In this document: positions 7,437 to 16,022 of the stretch, one piece after another
Position numbering within the stretch: the stretch's first letter is position 1
How the letters are laid out: the number at the start of each line of letters is the position of its first letter
Assembly: GCA_000716465.1 (NCBI GenBank)
Contig: JNWL01000011.1
Coordinates: forward strand, 217,944-281,943
Origin: Streptomyces bikiniensis
GTDB lineage: Bacteria; Actinomycetota; Actinomycetes; Streptomycetales; Streptomycetaceae
Direction: 5' to 3'
DNA: 64,000 nt
Translations under genes and position numbers: made by a program
Notes under the pieces: generated by a model
The model's database searches: none
What the model saw: only the letters and a program-made list of their open reading frames with translations
What the model was told of the DNA's origin: nothing

Positions 7437-8921
7437 ATGCGCACCACCCCCAGCAGCAGAGGGCTCCAGCCCAATGTCCTCGGCACCTTCGACACGATCG
7501 TGATGGCCGTCGCCGGCAGCGCCCCCGCCTACTCGCTCGCCGCGACCACCGCCGTCCTCTTCGGCGCGGTCGGCGTCGGCGGCCCCGCCGCCCTGCTGTA
7601 CTGCGCGATACCCATGCTCGGCATCGTCCTCGCGTACGCCCGGCTCGGCCGGATCGACGTCAACGCGGGCGCCGCGTACTCCTGGGTGGGCCGCACCCTC
7701 CACCCCTTCCTCGGCTTCCTCTCCGGCTGGGCGCTCGTCTTCTCCACCACGGTCTTCATGGTGGCCGGTTCGCTGCCCGCCGGGTCCCTCACGCTCTCCC
7801 TGGTCGCCCCGGGCCTCGCCGACCACACCGCGCTCGCGGCGGCCGTCGGCGCCTGCTGGTTCCTGGTGATGCTGCTCGTCGTCCTGGGCGGCGCCCGGCT
7901 CACCGTACGGGCGCAGCTGATCATGTCCGGGGTCGAGATGCTGATCCTGGTCGGCTTCGTCCTCGCCGCCGTGGCCCACCGGGGGTACGCCACCGCCTTC
8001 GACTGGTCCTGGTTCGGCCTCGCCCAGTTCGACGGGCCCGGGGGCTTCGCCGCCGGCGCGCTGATCGCCGCGTTCTACTACTGGGGCTGGGACGTCACCA
8101 GCAACCTCAGCGAGGAGACCCGCAACAGCCGCAGGACCGCCGGGACCGCCGCGCTCGTCGGCGTCGGCTTCGTCTTCGTCCTCTTCGAGGCCATCACCGT
8201 CGCCGTCAACGTGCTGCTGAGCTCGGAGGAGATCCGCCGCGCCGGACCCAACGTCCTCGCCGTCGTCGGCCAGGAGGTGTGGCCCGGCGTCGGCGGCAAG
8301 CTCCTCGTCGTCGCCGTCCTCCTGTCCACCGTCGCCACCCTGGAGACCACCCTCATCCAGGTCACCCGCTCGCTCTTCGCGATGGGCCGCGACCGGACCC
8401 TGCCGGCCGCGCTCGGGACCGTGCACCGCCGCTGGAACACCCCGTGGGTCGCGGTCGCGACGGTCGGCGGGGCGGCACTGCTCCTGTTCGCCGCCGCCGC
8501 GGCGGCCGGGTCCGTGCAGCAGATCCTCCGGGACGCCGTCTCCGCGATCGGCCTCCAGATCGCCCTCTACTACGGCCTGGCGGGCATCGCCGCCGTCGTC
8601 GCCTACAAGGGCCTGCTCCTGCGCTCCGTGAAGAACCTGGTGGTCGGCGGCCTCTGGCCGCTGCTCGGCTCGGCGTTCATGCTGTGGGCCTTCGTCGAGT
8701 CCCTGGGCGAACTCTCCACCACCGCCCTGGCCATCGGCCTCGGCGGCCTGCTCCTCGGCGTGGTCCCGCTGGCCGTGTACGCCGGGAGGGGCAGCGACTA
8801 CTACCGGAGCCCGGCCCGTCTCGACGCCGTCCGCGCCCTCGCCGCCTCGGCCGCCGCCGGGGCGGCCACCCCGGGCGCGCGCACGGGCGACCGGGACAAG
8901 AGCTACGCGACGGACTTCTGA
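7437..8921 (+). CDS. APC-family amino acid permease
   Basis: This 494-residue transporter starts at an ATG preceded by GAGGA. It has about twelve hydrophobic helices. The first helix region carries TIVMAVAGSAPAYSLAATTA, and helix 6 lies around AALIAAFYYWGWDVTSNLSEE, with the unwound glycines typical of the amino acid-polyamine-organocation superfamily. The soluble tail is short and basic. It would take up an amino acid or amine with protons at the cytoplasmic membrane; specificity cannot be inferred. No binding-protein or catabolic genes lie nearby. Confidence 0.9.
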   Translation: MRTTPSSRGLQPNVLGTFDTIVMAVAGSAPAYSLAATTAVLFGAVGVGGPAALLYCAIPMLGIVLAYARLGRIDVNAGAAYSWVGRTLHPFLGFLSGWALVFSTTVFMVAGSLPAGSLTLSLVAPGLADHTALAAAVGACWFLVMLLVVLGGARLTVRAQLIMSGVEMLILVGFVLAAVAHRGYATAFDWSWFGLAQFDGPGGFAAGALIAAFYYWGWDVTSNLSEETRNSRRTAGTAALVGVGFVFVLFEAITVAVNVLLSSEEIRRAGPNVLAVVGQEVWPGVGGKLLVVAVLLSTVATLETTLIQVTRSLFAMGRDRTLPAALGTVHRRWNTPWVAVATVGGAALLLFAAAAAAGSVQQILRDAVSAIGLQIALYYGLAGIAAVVAYKGLLLRSVKNLVVGGLWPLLGSAFMLWAFVESLGELSTTALAIGLGGLLLGVVPLAVYAGRGSDYYRSPARLDAVRALAASAAAGAATPGARTGDRDKSYATDF

Positions 8922-8960
8922 CCCCCGTTTCCGCCGGCCGCCGCACCCGAAGGAGGCATG

Positions 8961-9986
8961 ATGGCCGTACGCCGCCGCTCCTCGCGCTCCTCGCGCCCCG
9001 CACGTCCCTCGCGTCCGGAGCGCTTCGTGCCCGACTTCGACCCGGACTTCGGGGACCGGGCGCTGACCGAGGCGCGCCACGACATCGTCATCGGCCGCTG
9101 GCAGGGCGTACGGGACCTGCTCGCCGCCACCGGGGACGACTGGGCGCGCCGCACCCACCGCATCCGGCTCCTCTCGCACGCCGCCGCCGGCAGCTCCACC
9201 GTCGAGACCTGGCGGGGCGCCGAGCCCGGCAACCCGGACGCGGCCGTGCTGCGGGCCGCGACCGAGGTGGTGCGGGTCTTCGACGCGGCCATCGCGGCCG
9301 GCCGGGGCGCCGCCGTCGACCGGGGCCGGATCGACGCGGCCGTGGACGCCTGCCGGGGCGCGGCCGAGGCGGCGCCCGCCGACCCGATGCCGTGGGTGTC
9401 GCTCCTGTCGGTGGCCAGGCTGTACGAGGGCGGGGTGCCGCGCCGCGAACTGCGCCACTGGTTCGACGAGTTGCGGCGCCGCGACCCGTACAGCACCGAG
9501 GGGCACATCCAGGTGCTGCGGTACTGGTCGGCGCGGTGGCACGGCACGCACGGCAGCATGTACGACTTCGCCCGCGACGCGGCGGGCGTGGCGCCGCCCG
9601 GCTCCCCGCTGCCGGTCCTGGTGCAGGTGGCCCGGGTCGAGGAGTACCGCTACATCGCGGACGGGGCCCTGGGCCGGGGCCCGGTGCGCGGTTTCGACCA
9701 GCACTGGAAGCACGAGCTGGCGGTGACCGAGCTGCGCCGCACGCACGCCCGCTGGATCGGCGGCCGGGACCCGGCGCTCCCGGTGGCCCCCGAGGAGGTC
9801 GGCGACCTCAACTTCCTCGCGCACGCGGCCTGTTACGCGGGCCAGGTGGACATCGCGCGGGAGCTGCTGGGGATGCTGGGGCGGCGGGCGGCGTGGGTGC
9901 CGTGGGCGTACACCGGGGACCCGGAGGAGCAGTTCACCCGGTTCGTGGAGGGCCTGGGGGCGGAGTGCCCCCAGGCCCGGGGCTGA
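8961..9986 (+). CDS. Conserved hypothetical soluble protein
   Basis: This protein of about 341 residues has tandem ATG codons at 8958 and 8961. The GGAGG at 8952-8956 is better spaced for the second. The first 20 residues are Arg/Ser-rich. The rest is helical and resembles helical-repeat proteins in character, with motifs such as ARHDIVIGRWQGVRDLL, MPWVSLLSVARLY and YSTEGHIQVLRYWSARWHG. I recall similar uncharacterised proteins in other Streptomyces, but no function. It has no signal peptide or membrane segment. It lies 39 bases after the permease stop and may be cotranscribed with it. Confidence 0.75.
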   Translation: MAVRRRSSRSSRPARPSRPERFVPDFDPDFGDRALTEARHDIVIGRWQGVRDLLAATGDDWARRTHRIRLLSHAAAGSSTVETWRGAEPGNPDAAVLRAATEVVRVFDAAIAAGRGAAVDRGRIDAAVDACRGAAEAAPADPMPWVSLLSVARLYEGGVPRRELRHWFDELRRRDPYSTEGHIQVLRYWSARWHGTHGSMYDFARDAAGVAPPGSPLPVLVQVARVEEYRYIADGALGRGPVRGFDQHWKHELAVTELRRTHARWIGGRDPALPVAPEEVGDLNFLAHAACYAGQVDIARELLGMLGRRAAWVPWAYTGDPEEQFTRFVEGLGAECPQARG

Positions 9987-10011
9987 GACCGGTTCCGCCG
10001 TACGGCTCCGG

Positions 10012-12063
10012 TCAGACGCCGATGTCGCGCCCGTCCGTGCGCCAGACGGCGACGACGGAGGGACGGACGATCTTCCCGGGACCGTCGGGCCAGGTGGACG
10101 CGGGCTTCTCGACGGACGCCCCGTCGATCTCACCCGGGTGCTGCACGGCGACGAGCACGCGCCGGTCCTGGATGACCGGGCCGCAGGTCTCGGCGCCCTT
10201 CGGCACGGTCAGGAACTGCTTCAGCTCACCGCGCCGCTCGCCCTGCACGGCGACGCCGAACAGGCCGTCGTGCGAGCCGAGCTGGGCGCCGTCGGTGGAG
10301 ATCCACAGGTTGCCGTGCGGGTCGAAGGCGACGTTGTCCGGGCAGGAGATCGGGGAGACCTTCTCCTTGGGGAAGCCGGCGAAGTAGGTCGCCGGGTCGT
10401 TCGGGTCGCCCGCGACGAGGAAGAGGCGCCAGGCGAAGCCGTCCGAGGCCGGGTCGTCCCAGTGCTCGGCCAGCTCCAGGACCTGCCCGTGCTTGTTGAG
10501 GTTGCGCGGGTTGGCCTCGTCCGCGCCCGCCTTACCGGCCTTGCCGCGGTCGGTGTTGTTGGTGAGCGCGACGTACACGCGGCCGGTGCGGGGGCTGGGC
10601 TCGACGTCCTCGGGGCGGTCCATCCTCGTGGCCCCGACCTTGTCGCCGGCGAGACGGGTGAAGACGTACACCTCCTCGGCGGTCATGCCGGGGACGTGCG
10701 AGACGTTCCCGGTGGCGAGCGGGATCCACACGCCGGAGCCGTCGAACTCGCCGTCGTTCGGGAGCTTGCCGGTGCCGTCGACCTCGGTGGCCGGGGAGTC
10801 GCCGGTCAGCTTGGCGACGTACAGCGTGCCCTCGTCGAGGAGGGTGAGGTTGTGCTCGCGGGCGGCCCGCGAGCTCCCCTTCTTCATCCGCTTCGAGGAG
10901 ACGAACTTGTAGAAGTAGTCGAAGCGCTCGTCGTCGCCCATGTAGACGACCGGGCGCCCGTCGGCGGTGAGGCGGGGCTGCGCGGCCTCGTGCTTGAAGC
11001 GGCCGAGGGCGGTGCGCTTGCGGGGCGTGGAGTCGGGGTCGTACGGGTCGAGCTCGACCACCCAGCCGAAGCGGTGGACCTCGTTGGGCTCCTGCTCGAG
11101 GTCGAAGCGCCGGTCGAACCGCTCCCACTTGCGCTCGGTGGCGCCGGAGCCGACGCCGTAGCGCTTGTCGGTGGCGCTGGAGCCGTGGGCGAAGTACTGG
11201 TTGAAGTTCTCCTCGCCGTGGAGGGTGGTGCCCCACGGGGTGGTGCCGCCGGCGCAGTTGTTGAGCGTGCCGAGGACCGTGCGGCCGGTCGGGTCGGCGG
11301 AGGTCTTCAGCAGGTCGCTGCCCGCGGCGGGGCCGGTGACCCGGAACTCGCTGGTGGTGTGCAGGCGCCGGTTGAGGTGGTGGCGGGTGACCGGCGTCAG
11401 CCTGCCCGTACGGCGCTCCTCCTCGACCACGACGACGGACAGGCCGTGCGCGGCCCAGGCGATCTCGACCTGCTCGCGGGTCGGGTTCTCGGGGTCGTAG
11501 CCGCGGAACATCAGGACTTCGTCGGTGTACTCGTGGTTGGCGACGAGGACCTGGCGGCCGCGCTCCCCGGGCAGCGGCAGCAGGGAGAGGAAGTCGTTGT
11601 TGTAGCCGAACTGGCCGGCCTGGGCCTTCGCGGTCTGCTTCTCGGCATGGAAGGCCGGGGCGCCGCGCAGGATGGGCTCGCCCCAGCGGATGACCACGTT
11701 CTGGGAGTAGCCGGAGGGGACGGTGACCTTGTCGGCGGTGTTGGGCGCGACGGGGGCGAAGCGGAGGCCGCGGGCGCCGTCGGCCCTGCCGGGCTGGTGT
11801 CCGTGACCGCCGTGGGCGACGGCCTCCGGGGCCTCGCCGAGCACGGCGGCGCCGCCGACGGCGGAGGCGACGGTGACCACGGCGGCGGCGCGCAGGGCGG
11901 AACGGCGGGAGAGGACACCGGCTATGAGGTCGCCGGCGTACTCGTTGTCGCTGGTGTTGGGCACCTCGTGGAAGCAGGCGTCGCCGCAGCGGTAGCGGCA
12001 GGTGAGAGCGGAACGGCCGCCTCCGTGCGGGTTCGTGCTCAGGAGCGGCAGCAGTTTGCGCAC
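10012..12063 (-). CDS. phoX: PhoX family secreted phosphatase
   Basis: This 683-residue enzyme starts at GTG 12063, behind GGAGGA. After a basic N-terminus it has a twin-arginine signal near residue 50, LSRRSALRAAAVVTVAS, so it should be exported folded by Tat. The remainder is the DUF839/PhoX beta-propeller, with segments such as HGLSVVVVEE, NNCAGGTTPWGT, HGEENFNQYF, VYMGDDERFDYFYKFV and SCPDNVAFDPHGNLW. Family members bind calcium and iron and release phosphate from phosphoesters outside the cell. A possible PHO box lies upstream. The unusually long leader before the Tat motif contains RYRCGDACFHEVPN, a feature I recall from actinobacterial PhoX proteins. Confidence 0.92.
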   Translation of the reverse strand: MRKLLPLLSTNPHGGGRSALTCRYRCGDACFHEVPNTSDNEYAGDLIAGVLSRRSALRAAAVVTVASAVGGAAVLGEAPEAVAHGGHGHQPGRADGARGLRFAPVAPNTADKVTVPSGYSQNVVIRWGEPILRGAPAFHAEKQTAKAQAGQFGYNNDFLSLLPLPGERGRQVLVANHEYTDEVLMFRGYDPENPTREQVEIAWAAHGLSVVVVEEERRTGRLTPVTRHHLNRRLHTTSEFRVTGPAAGSDLLKTSADPTGRTVLGTLNNCAGGTTPWGTTLHGEENFNQYFAHGSSATDKRYGVGSGATERKWERFDRRFDLEQEPNEVHRFGWVVELDPYDPDSTPRKRTALGRFKHEAAQPRLTADGRPVVYMGDDERFDYFYKFVSSKRMKKGSSRAAREHNLTLLDEGTLYVAKLTGDSPATEVDGTGKLPNDGEFDGSGVWIPLATGNVSHVPGMTAEEVYVFTRLAGDKVGATRMDRPEDVEPSPRTGRVYVALTNNTDRGKAGKAGADEANPRNLNKHGQVLELAEHWDDPASDGFAWRLFLVAGDPNDPATYFAGFPKEKVSPISCPDNVAFDPHGNLWISTDGAQLGSHDGLFGVAVQGERRGELKQFLTVPKGAETCGPVIQDRRVLVAVQHPGEIDGASVEKPASTWPDGPGKIVRPSVVAVWRTDGRDIGV

Positions 12064-12121
12064 TTCGTCCTCCTCCGGCGCAGCACTGCGCCGACATGGC
12101 GTCGGGATGTCTTCGGCGGTG

Positions 12122-12176
12122 ACGCTAGGTGCGGGTCCCTGCACGGGGGCGGCCGGGGAATGAACGGCGCATGAAT
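12122..12176 (-). promoter_or_regulatory. Candidate PHO box and promoter of phoX
   Basis: Read on the minus strand, ATTCAT (12176-12171) and GTTCAT (12165-12160) form two units at an 11-base period. This resembles the repeated GTTCACC units bound by Streptomyces PhoP. About 33 bases downstream is a TAGCGT sequence that could be a -10 element. Only two units are visible and both are imperfect, so this is a proposal. Confidence 0.35.
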
Positions 12177-12322
12177 GCGGGACGACCGGGGGCGACCGGG
12201 GCACGGAGGTGGCGGGAAGTGGCCGCTAACCTTACGTATCCGCCCTGGCCAGGGATGAAAGTCCCGAAACGCCCAGTACGGACATTCACACTGCACCCCC
12301 ACTCATGCGAAAGGGTTCGCCC

Positions 12323-14149
12323 ATGGGTATTCGGAGCATGCTGCGCAAGGTGTTCGGCCGGGACCGCGAGGACTCCCCGGCAACCTCCGTCCCGCCCCAG
12401 TCGCGTGAGACGGCGGAGCCGGTGGCTTCGGTGGAGCCGGTGACCCCTCAGGAGGCCGCCGAGGCTCCGGGGGCTACGGCGGCTCCGGATGCTCCGCATG
12501 CTCCGGAGGAGGAGGCCCGCCGGGCGGCGGACGACCTGGTGGCGGCGTCCTTCGACAACCCGCAGGTCCCGAAGGCCCGGAAGGCGGAACCGGAACCGGT
12601 CGTCGTGGAGGAGCAGGAGCCGGAGCCGGAGCCCGAGCCCGAGCCGGTCGTCGTGGAGGAGCCCCCCGTCCTCTCGGCCGCGGCCGAGGCGGCGGAGCGG
12701 GACGCGGCGGCCGCGTCCGCCGCCTCCGTGGAGGTCTCCCTGCCGGAGGAGCGGACCGACGGGACCGGACCGGCCCCGGAGGTCGAGGCCGTCGAGATCT
12801 CCTACCCCGAGGACCGCACCGGACCGAAGACCTGCGACGTCCCGGCGGCACCGGAGCCCGGAACCGCCGAGAAGGCGCCGGTCGCGGAGGACGCTCCGGA
12901 GACCGGGCCGGAGGCCCCGGCCACCACCGAGGTCGACGCGGACGCTCCCGCGGAGCCGGAGGCGACCGCCACCACCGAGGCCGCTCCGGAGGAGCGGGCC
13001 GCGGTCGGTACCGACGAGCCCCGGGCGGACGCCCCCGTGGCCGCCGGGGCCGAGCCGGAGACCCGGGTCGAGGGGACCCCGGCCGACGACGACACCCCGG
13101 CGGAGCCGGCGACCGCCGAGGCCACCGCCCCGGAGGCCGAGCCCGCGCCCGCACAGGAGCCCGCGCCCGAGGCCACCGCGCCCGAGGCCGAAACCGCCCC
13201 CGCCCCGGAGGCGGCCGAGCCCGAGGCCACCGCCCCGGAGGCCGGCGCCGCCCTTGCGCCGCAGGCCGAAGCCGCCTCCGTGCAGGAGCCCGCGCCCGTC
13301 GCTGCCGCTGCCCCGGAAACCGGGCCCGCCGCCGCCACCCCGCAGGCCGGGCCCGAGGCCCCCGCCGCCGCCCCCGAACCGGAGGCGACCGCCCCCGTCC
13401 CCACCCCCGAGACCCCCGTGATCACCGTCCTGGAGCCCGAGGTTCCCGAAGGGGTCGCGGCCTCCGACGGCGTCGCCCCGGCGGCCGCCGGTCCCGCGCT
13501 CTCCCTCGCCGGGGTCAAGGCCGTCGCCCCGCACCTCGCGGACGCGTACAAGGCCGCCGGGGCCGTGCTGAAGAAGCAGGGGCTCACCGGGGCGCGGGCC
13601 GCCGTGTACCTGGTCGTCGACCGGTCCGGCTCGATGCGCGGGTACTTCAAGGACGGCTCCGTGCAGCGGCTCGCCGAGCAGACGGTGGCGCTCGCGGCGC
13701 ACCTCGACGAGAACGCCGCCGTCACGGCCGTGTTCTTCTCCACGGACGTCGACGGCACCGCCGAGCTGACCCCCGCCACGCTCTCCCCCACCGGCATCGA
13801 GGAGATCAACGCGGGCCTCGGCCGCCTGGGCCGCACCCACTACCACCGCGCCGTGGAGGAGGTCCTCGCCCACCACGAGAAGACCGACCCCGCCCGCCCG
13901 GCCCTGGTCGTCTTCCAGACGGACGGCGCGCCGGACGCGAAGACGGCCGCCACGCAGGCGCTCGCCGGAGCGGCGGACCGCCCGCTGCACTGGCGGTTCG
14001 TGGCCTGGGGCGAGGAGGACAACAAGGCCTTCGACTACCTCAGGAAGCTCGGCGCGCCCCGTACCGCCGCGTACTTCCCGGGCGCGACCCCGGCCGGCAC
14101 GGCGCACGCCGCCTTCTACCGGGGTCTGCTCGAAGGCCTGGAGCTGTAA
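12323..14149 (+). CDS. VWA domain protein, TerF-like, with long acidic low-complexity linker
   Basis: This 608-residue protein starts at the ATG at 12323, seven bases after AAAGGG. Residues 1-15 are basic (MGIRSMLRKVFGRD). About 370 residues of Glu/Ala/Pro/Thr-rich low-complexity sequence follow. The C-terminal 210 residues are a von Willebrand A domain. Its MIDAS motif is VVDRSGSM, followed by a conserved Thr/Asp region (VVFQTDGAPD). The domain resembles the vWA of TerF, a tellurium-resistance-type protein. It has no signal peptide, so it is probably cytoplasmic and acts in protein assembly or stress response. The disordered linker is much longer than in usual TerF-like proteins. Confidence 0.82.
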   Translation: MGIRSMLRKVFGRDREDSPATSVPPQSRETAEPVASVEPVTPQEAAEAPGATAAPDAPHAPEEEARRAADDLVAASFDNPQVPKARKAEPEPVVVEEQEPEPEPEPEPVVVEEPPVLSAAAEAAERDAAAASAASVEVSLPEERTDGTGPAPEVEAVEISYPEDRTGPKTCDVPAAPEPGTAEKAPVAEDAPETGPEAPATTEVDADAPAEPEATATTEAAPEERAAVGTDEPRADAPVAAGAEPETRVEGTPADDDTPAEPATAEATAPEAEPAPAQEPAPEATAPEAETAPAPEAAEPEATAPEAGAALAPQAEAASVQEPAPVAAAAPETGPAAATPQAGPEAPAAAPEPEATAPVPTPETPVITVLEPEVPEGVAASDGVAPAAAGPALSLAGVKAVAPHLADAYKAAGAVLKKQGLTGARAAVYLVVDRSGSMRGYFKDGSVQRLAEQTVALAAHLDENAAVTAVFFSTDVDGTAELTPATLSPTGIEEINAGLGRLGRTHYHRAVEEVLAHHEKTDPARPALVVFQTDGAPDAKTAATQALAGAADRPLHWRFVAWGEEDNKAFDYLRKLGAPRTAAYFPGATPAGTAHAAFYRGLLEGLEL

Positions 14150-14152
14150 GCC

Positions 14153-15241
14153 CTACGAGCGGCGGGTGACGGTGGCCGGCAGGGTCACCGTCACCACGAG
14201 CCCGCCGCCCTCCCCGGCGCCCCGCGCCACCGCCGTCGCGGTCCCGCCGTGGGCGGCGGCGATCGACCGGACGATGGAGAGGCCGAGCCCGGCGCCGGGC
14301 CCCGTCCGGTCGCGTCCGGCGCCCCGCCGGAAGGGCTCGAAGAGGCTTTCGACCTCGTCCGGGGGGACGACGGGCCCGGTGTTGACGACGGTCAGGACGC
14401 CCCCGTCGACCCGCACGTCCACGGTGCCCCCGGGCACGTTGTGGGCGACCGCGTTCGCCACGAGGTTCCGTACGAGCTGCCGGAGCAGCACCCGGCTCCC
14501 CCGTACGACACCGCTCTCCGCGACGGCCGCGTCCTCGTACTCCTCCGCGACGACCTCGGCGAAGGGCACGTCCTCGCGCTCCGCGAGCCCGCGCTCGCCG
14601 CGGGCGAGGAGGAGCAGGCCGTCGAGGAGGCGTTCGCTCTGCCGGTTGGTGTCGAGGAGGACCTGCCGGACCTCGCAGTCCTCGTCCAGGCCGACCTGGA
14701 GGGCCGCGCGCTGGGTGGCGAGCGGGGTGCGCAGCTCGTGGGAGGCGTTGGCGACGAACCGCCGCTGGCTGTCGAAGGCGGTCTCCAGGCGTCCGAGCAG
14801 CGCGTCGATCGTGTCGCCCAGCTCCTTCAGCTCGTCGTCGGGCCCGCGCACCGCGAGCCGCCCGCCCAGGTCCCGCTCGGAGAGGCGCCGCGCGCGGGCG
14901 GTCATCTCGTGGACGGGCCGCAGCACGCGCCCCGCCGTCCACCAGCCCACGACGACGGCGCCGCAGGCGATGACGAGCAGGGCCAGGCAGGACCACATCA
15001 GCATCTGCTCGTTCGCGGCCCGGCCGACGTCGTCCCCGATCCGGTACGCCTCGACCACGGCGACCTCGCCGGCCCGCGCCACGATCGCCTCCTTCTCCCC
15101 GTCCGTACCGGCCCTGACCAGCAGGTTCACCACGAGCAGCAGCAGCGCGCCGAGGACCAGGAAGACCCCTCCGTACACGAGGGCGATCCGGGTCCGGATG
15201 GTCGATCCGGCCCCGAGGTATCCGGTACCGGAAGGGCTCAC
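14153..15241 (-). CDS. Sensor histidine kinase
   Basis: This 362-residue kinase starts at a GTG that overlaps the stop of the response regulator gene by four bases (GTGA). Two membrane helices lie near residues 19-43 and 80-101 and enclose a short extracytoplasmic loop of about 36 residues. A HAMP linker follows. The phosphoacceptor is His168 in NASHELRTPL, the N box is around RNLVANAVAHN, and the ATP lid has GAGLGLSIV. The tiny sensor loop suggests it senses through the membrane or through a partner protein. The signal is unknown. It ends four bases from the convergent VWA gene. Confidence 0.93.
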   Translation of the reverse strand: MSPSGTGYLGAGSTIRTRIALVYGGVFLVLGALLLLVVNLLVRAGTDGEKEAIVARAGEVAVVEAYRIGDDVGRAANEQMLMWSCLALLVIACGAVVVGWWTAGRVLRPVHEMTARARRLSERDLGGRLAVRGPDDELKELGDTIDALLGRLETAFDSQRRFVANASHELRTPLATQRAALQVGLDEDCEVRQVLLDTNRQSERLLDGLLLLARGERGLAEREDVPFAEVVAEEYEDAAVAESGVVRGSRVLLRQLVRNLVANAVAHNVPGGTVDVRVDGGVLTVVNTGPVVPPDEVESLFEPFRRGAGRDRTGPGAGLGLSIVRSIAAAHGGTATAVARGAGEGGGLVVTVTLPATVTRRS

Positions 15242-15891
15242 AGCACGTACCCCACGCCCTGCACGGTCCGGATCGGCCCCGGCTCCCCCAGCTTGGCCCG
15301 CAGCTTGCTCATGCAGACGCGCACCGCCCCGGTGAAGGGGTCGGCGTGGGCGTCCCAGGCGCGTTCGAGCAGTTCCTCGGCGGAGACGGCGGCGCCGTCG
15401 GCCTCCAGGAGGATCTGGAGGACGGAGAACTCCTTCGGGGAGAGGCCGAGGTCGCGCCCGTCGCGGACGGCGGTCCGCCGGACGGTGTCCATCCGCAGCC
15501 CGCCCCGTTCGAGGAGCGGCGGCAGGGGCCGGGCGGAACGGCGGCGCAGGGCGCGGACGCGGGAGACCAGCTCGGGGAACTCGAAGGGCTTGCCGAGGTA
15601 GTCGTCGGCGCCGAGGTCGAGCCCTTCGACCCGGTCCTCGACGGCCGTGGCGGCGGTCAGCATCAGGATGCGGGTGCGGGAGCCGCCGGCGACGAGCCGG
15701 CGGGCGACCTCGTCGCCGTGGACCCGGGGCAGGTCGCGGTCGAGGACGAGCACGTCGTACGCGTGCAGGGCCAGCCGCTCCAGGGCGTCCTCGCCGTCGT
15801 GGACGGCGTCGACGGCGAATCCGGCCCGCCGAAGGCCGGTGGCGACGAGCCCGGCGAGGACCCGCTCGTCCTCCGCTACCAGTACGCGCAT
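15238..15891 (-). CDS. OmpR-family response regulator
   Basis: This 217-residue regulator has a receiver domain with Glu7/Asp8, phosphoacceptor Asp51 (VLVLDRDLP), Thr79 and Lys101 (GKPFEFPE), and a C-terminal winged helix ending in PIRTVQGVGYVL. All receiver residues needed for phosphorylation are present. It lies upstream of and overlaps the kinase gene, so the two are a cognate pair that is translationally coupled. Targets are not evident from the neighbourhood. Confidence 0.95.
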   Translation of the reverse strand: MRVLVAEDERVLAGLVATGLRRAGFAVDAVHDGEDALERLALHAYDVLVLDRDLPRVHGDEVARRLVAGGSRTRILMLTAATAVEDRVEGLDLGADDYLGKPFEFPELVSRVRALRRRSARPLPPLLERGGLRMDTVRRTAVRDGRDLGLSPKEFSVLQILLEADGAAVSAEELLERAWDAHADPFTGAVRVCMSKLRAKLGEPGPIRTVQGVGYVL

Positions 15892-15980
15892 GCCCCCATC
15901 CTCTCCGGGCCGCGCCGCCGCCCCTCCCCCGGGGTTCAGGGATGTGAGTGGATCTTCGGCGGGCCGTTAGGATTTCGACC

Positions 15981-16022
15981 ATGGCGGCCACTGGATCCGA
16001 GAAGCAGGGGGCGAAGGCGTGA
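15981..16022 (+). CDS. 13-codon ORF overlapping the metG start (leader or displaced N-terminus)
   Basis: ATG at 15981 opens a frame reading MAATGSEKQGAKA. It closes on a TGA that overlaps the GTG of metG. I recall many Streptomyces methionyl-tRNA synthetases beginning with this same peptide fused directly to FYVSTPIYY. Here seven extra bases (TGAAGAG) separate the two frames. It is either a remnant split off by a small insertion or a short coupled leader. Confidence 0.4.
   Translation: MAATGSEKQGAKA

Noticed and set aside
10138..12174. Plus-strand frame opposite phoX
   Set aside because: The minus strand encodes a complete Tat-exported PhoX; the opposite frame has only Val/Leu/Gly-rich shadow sequence.
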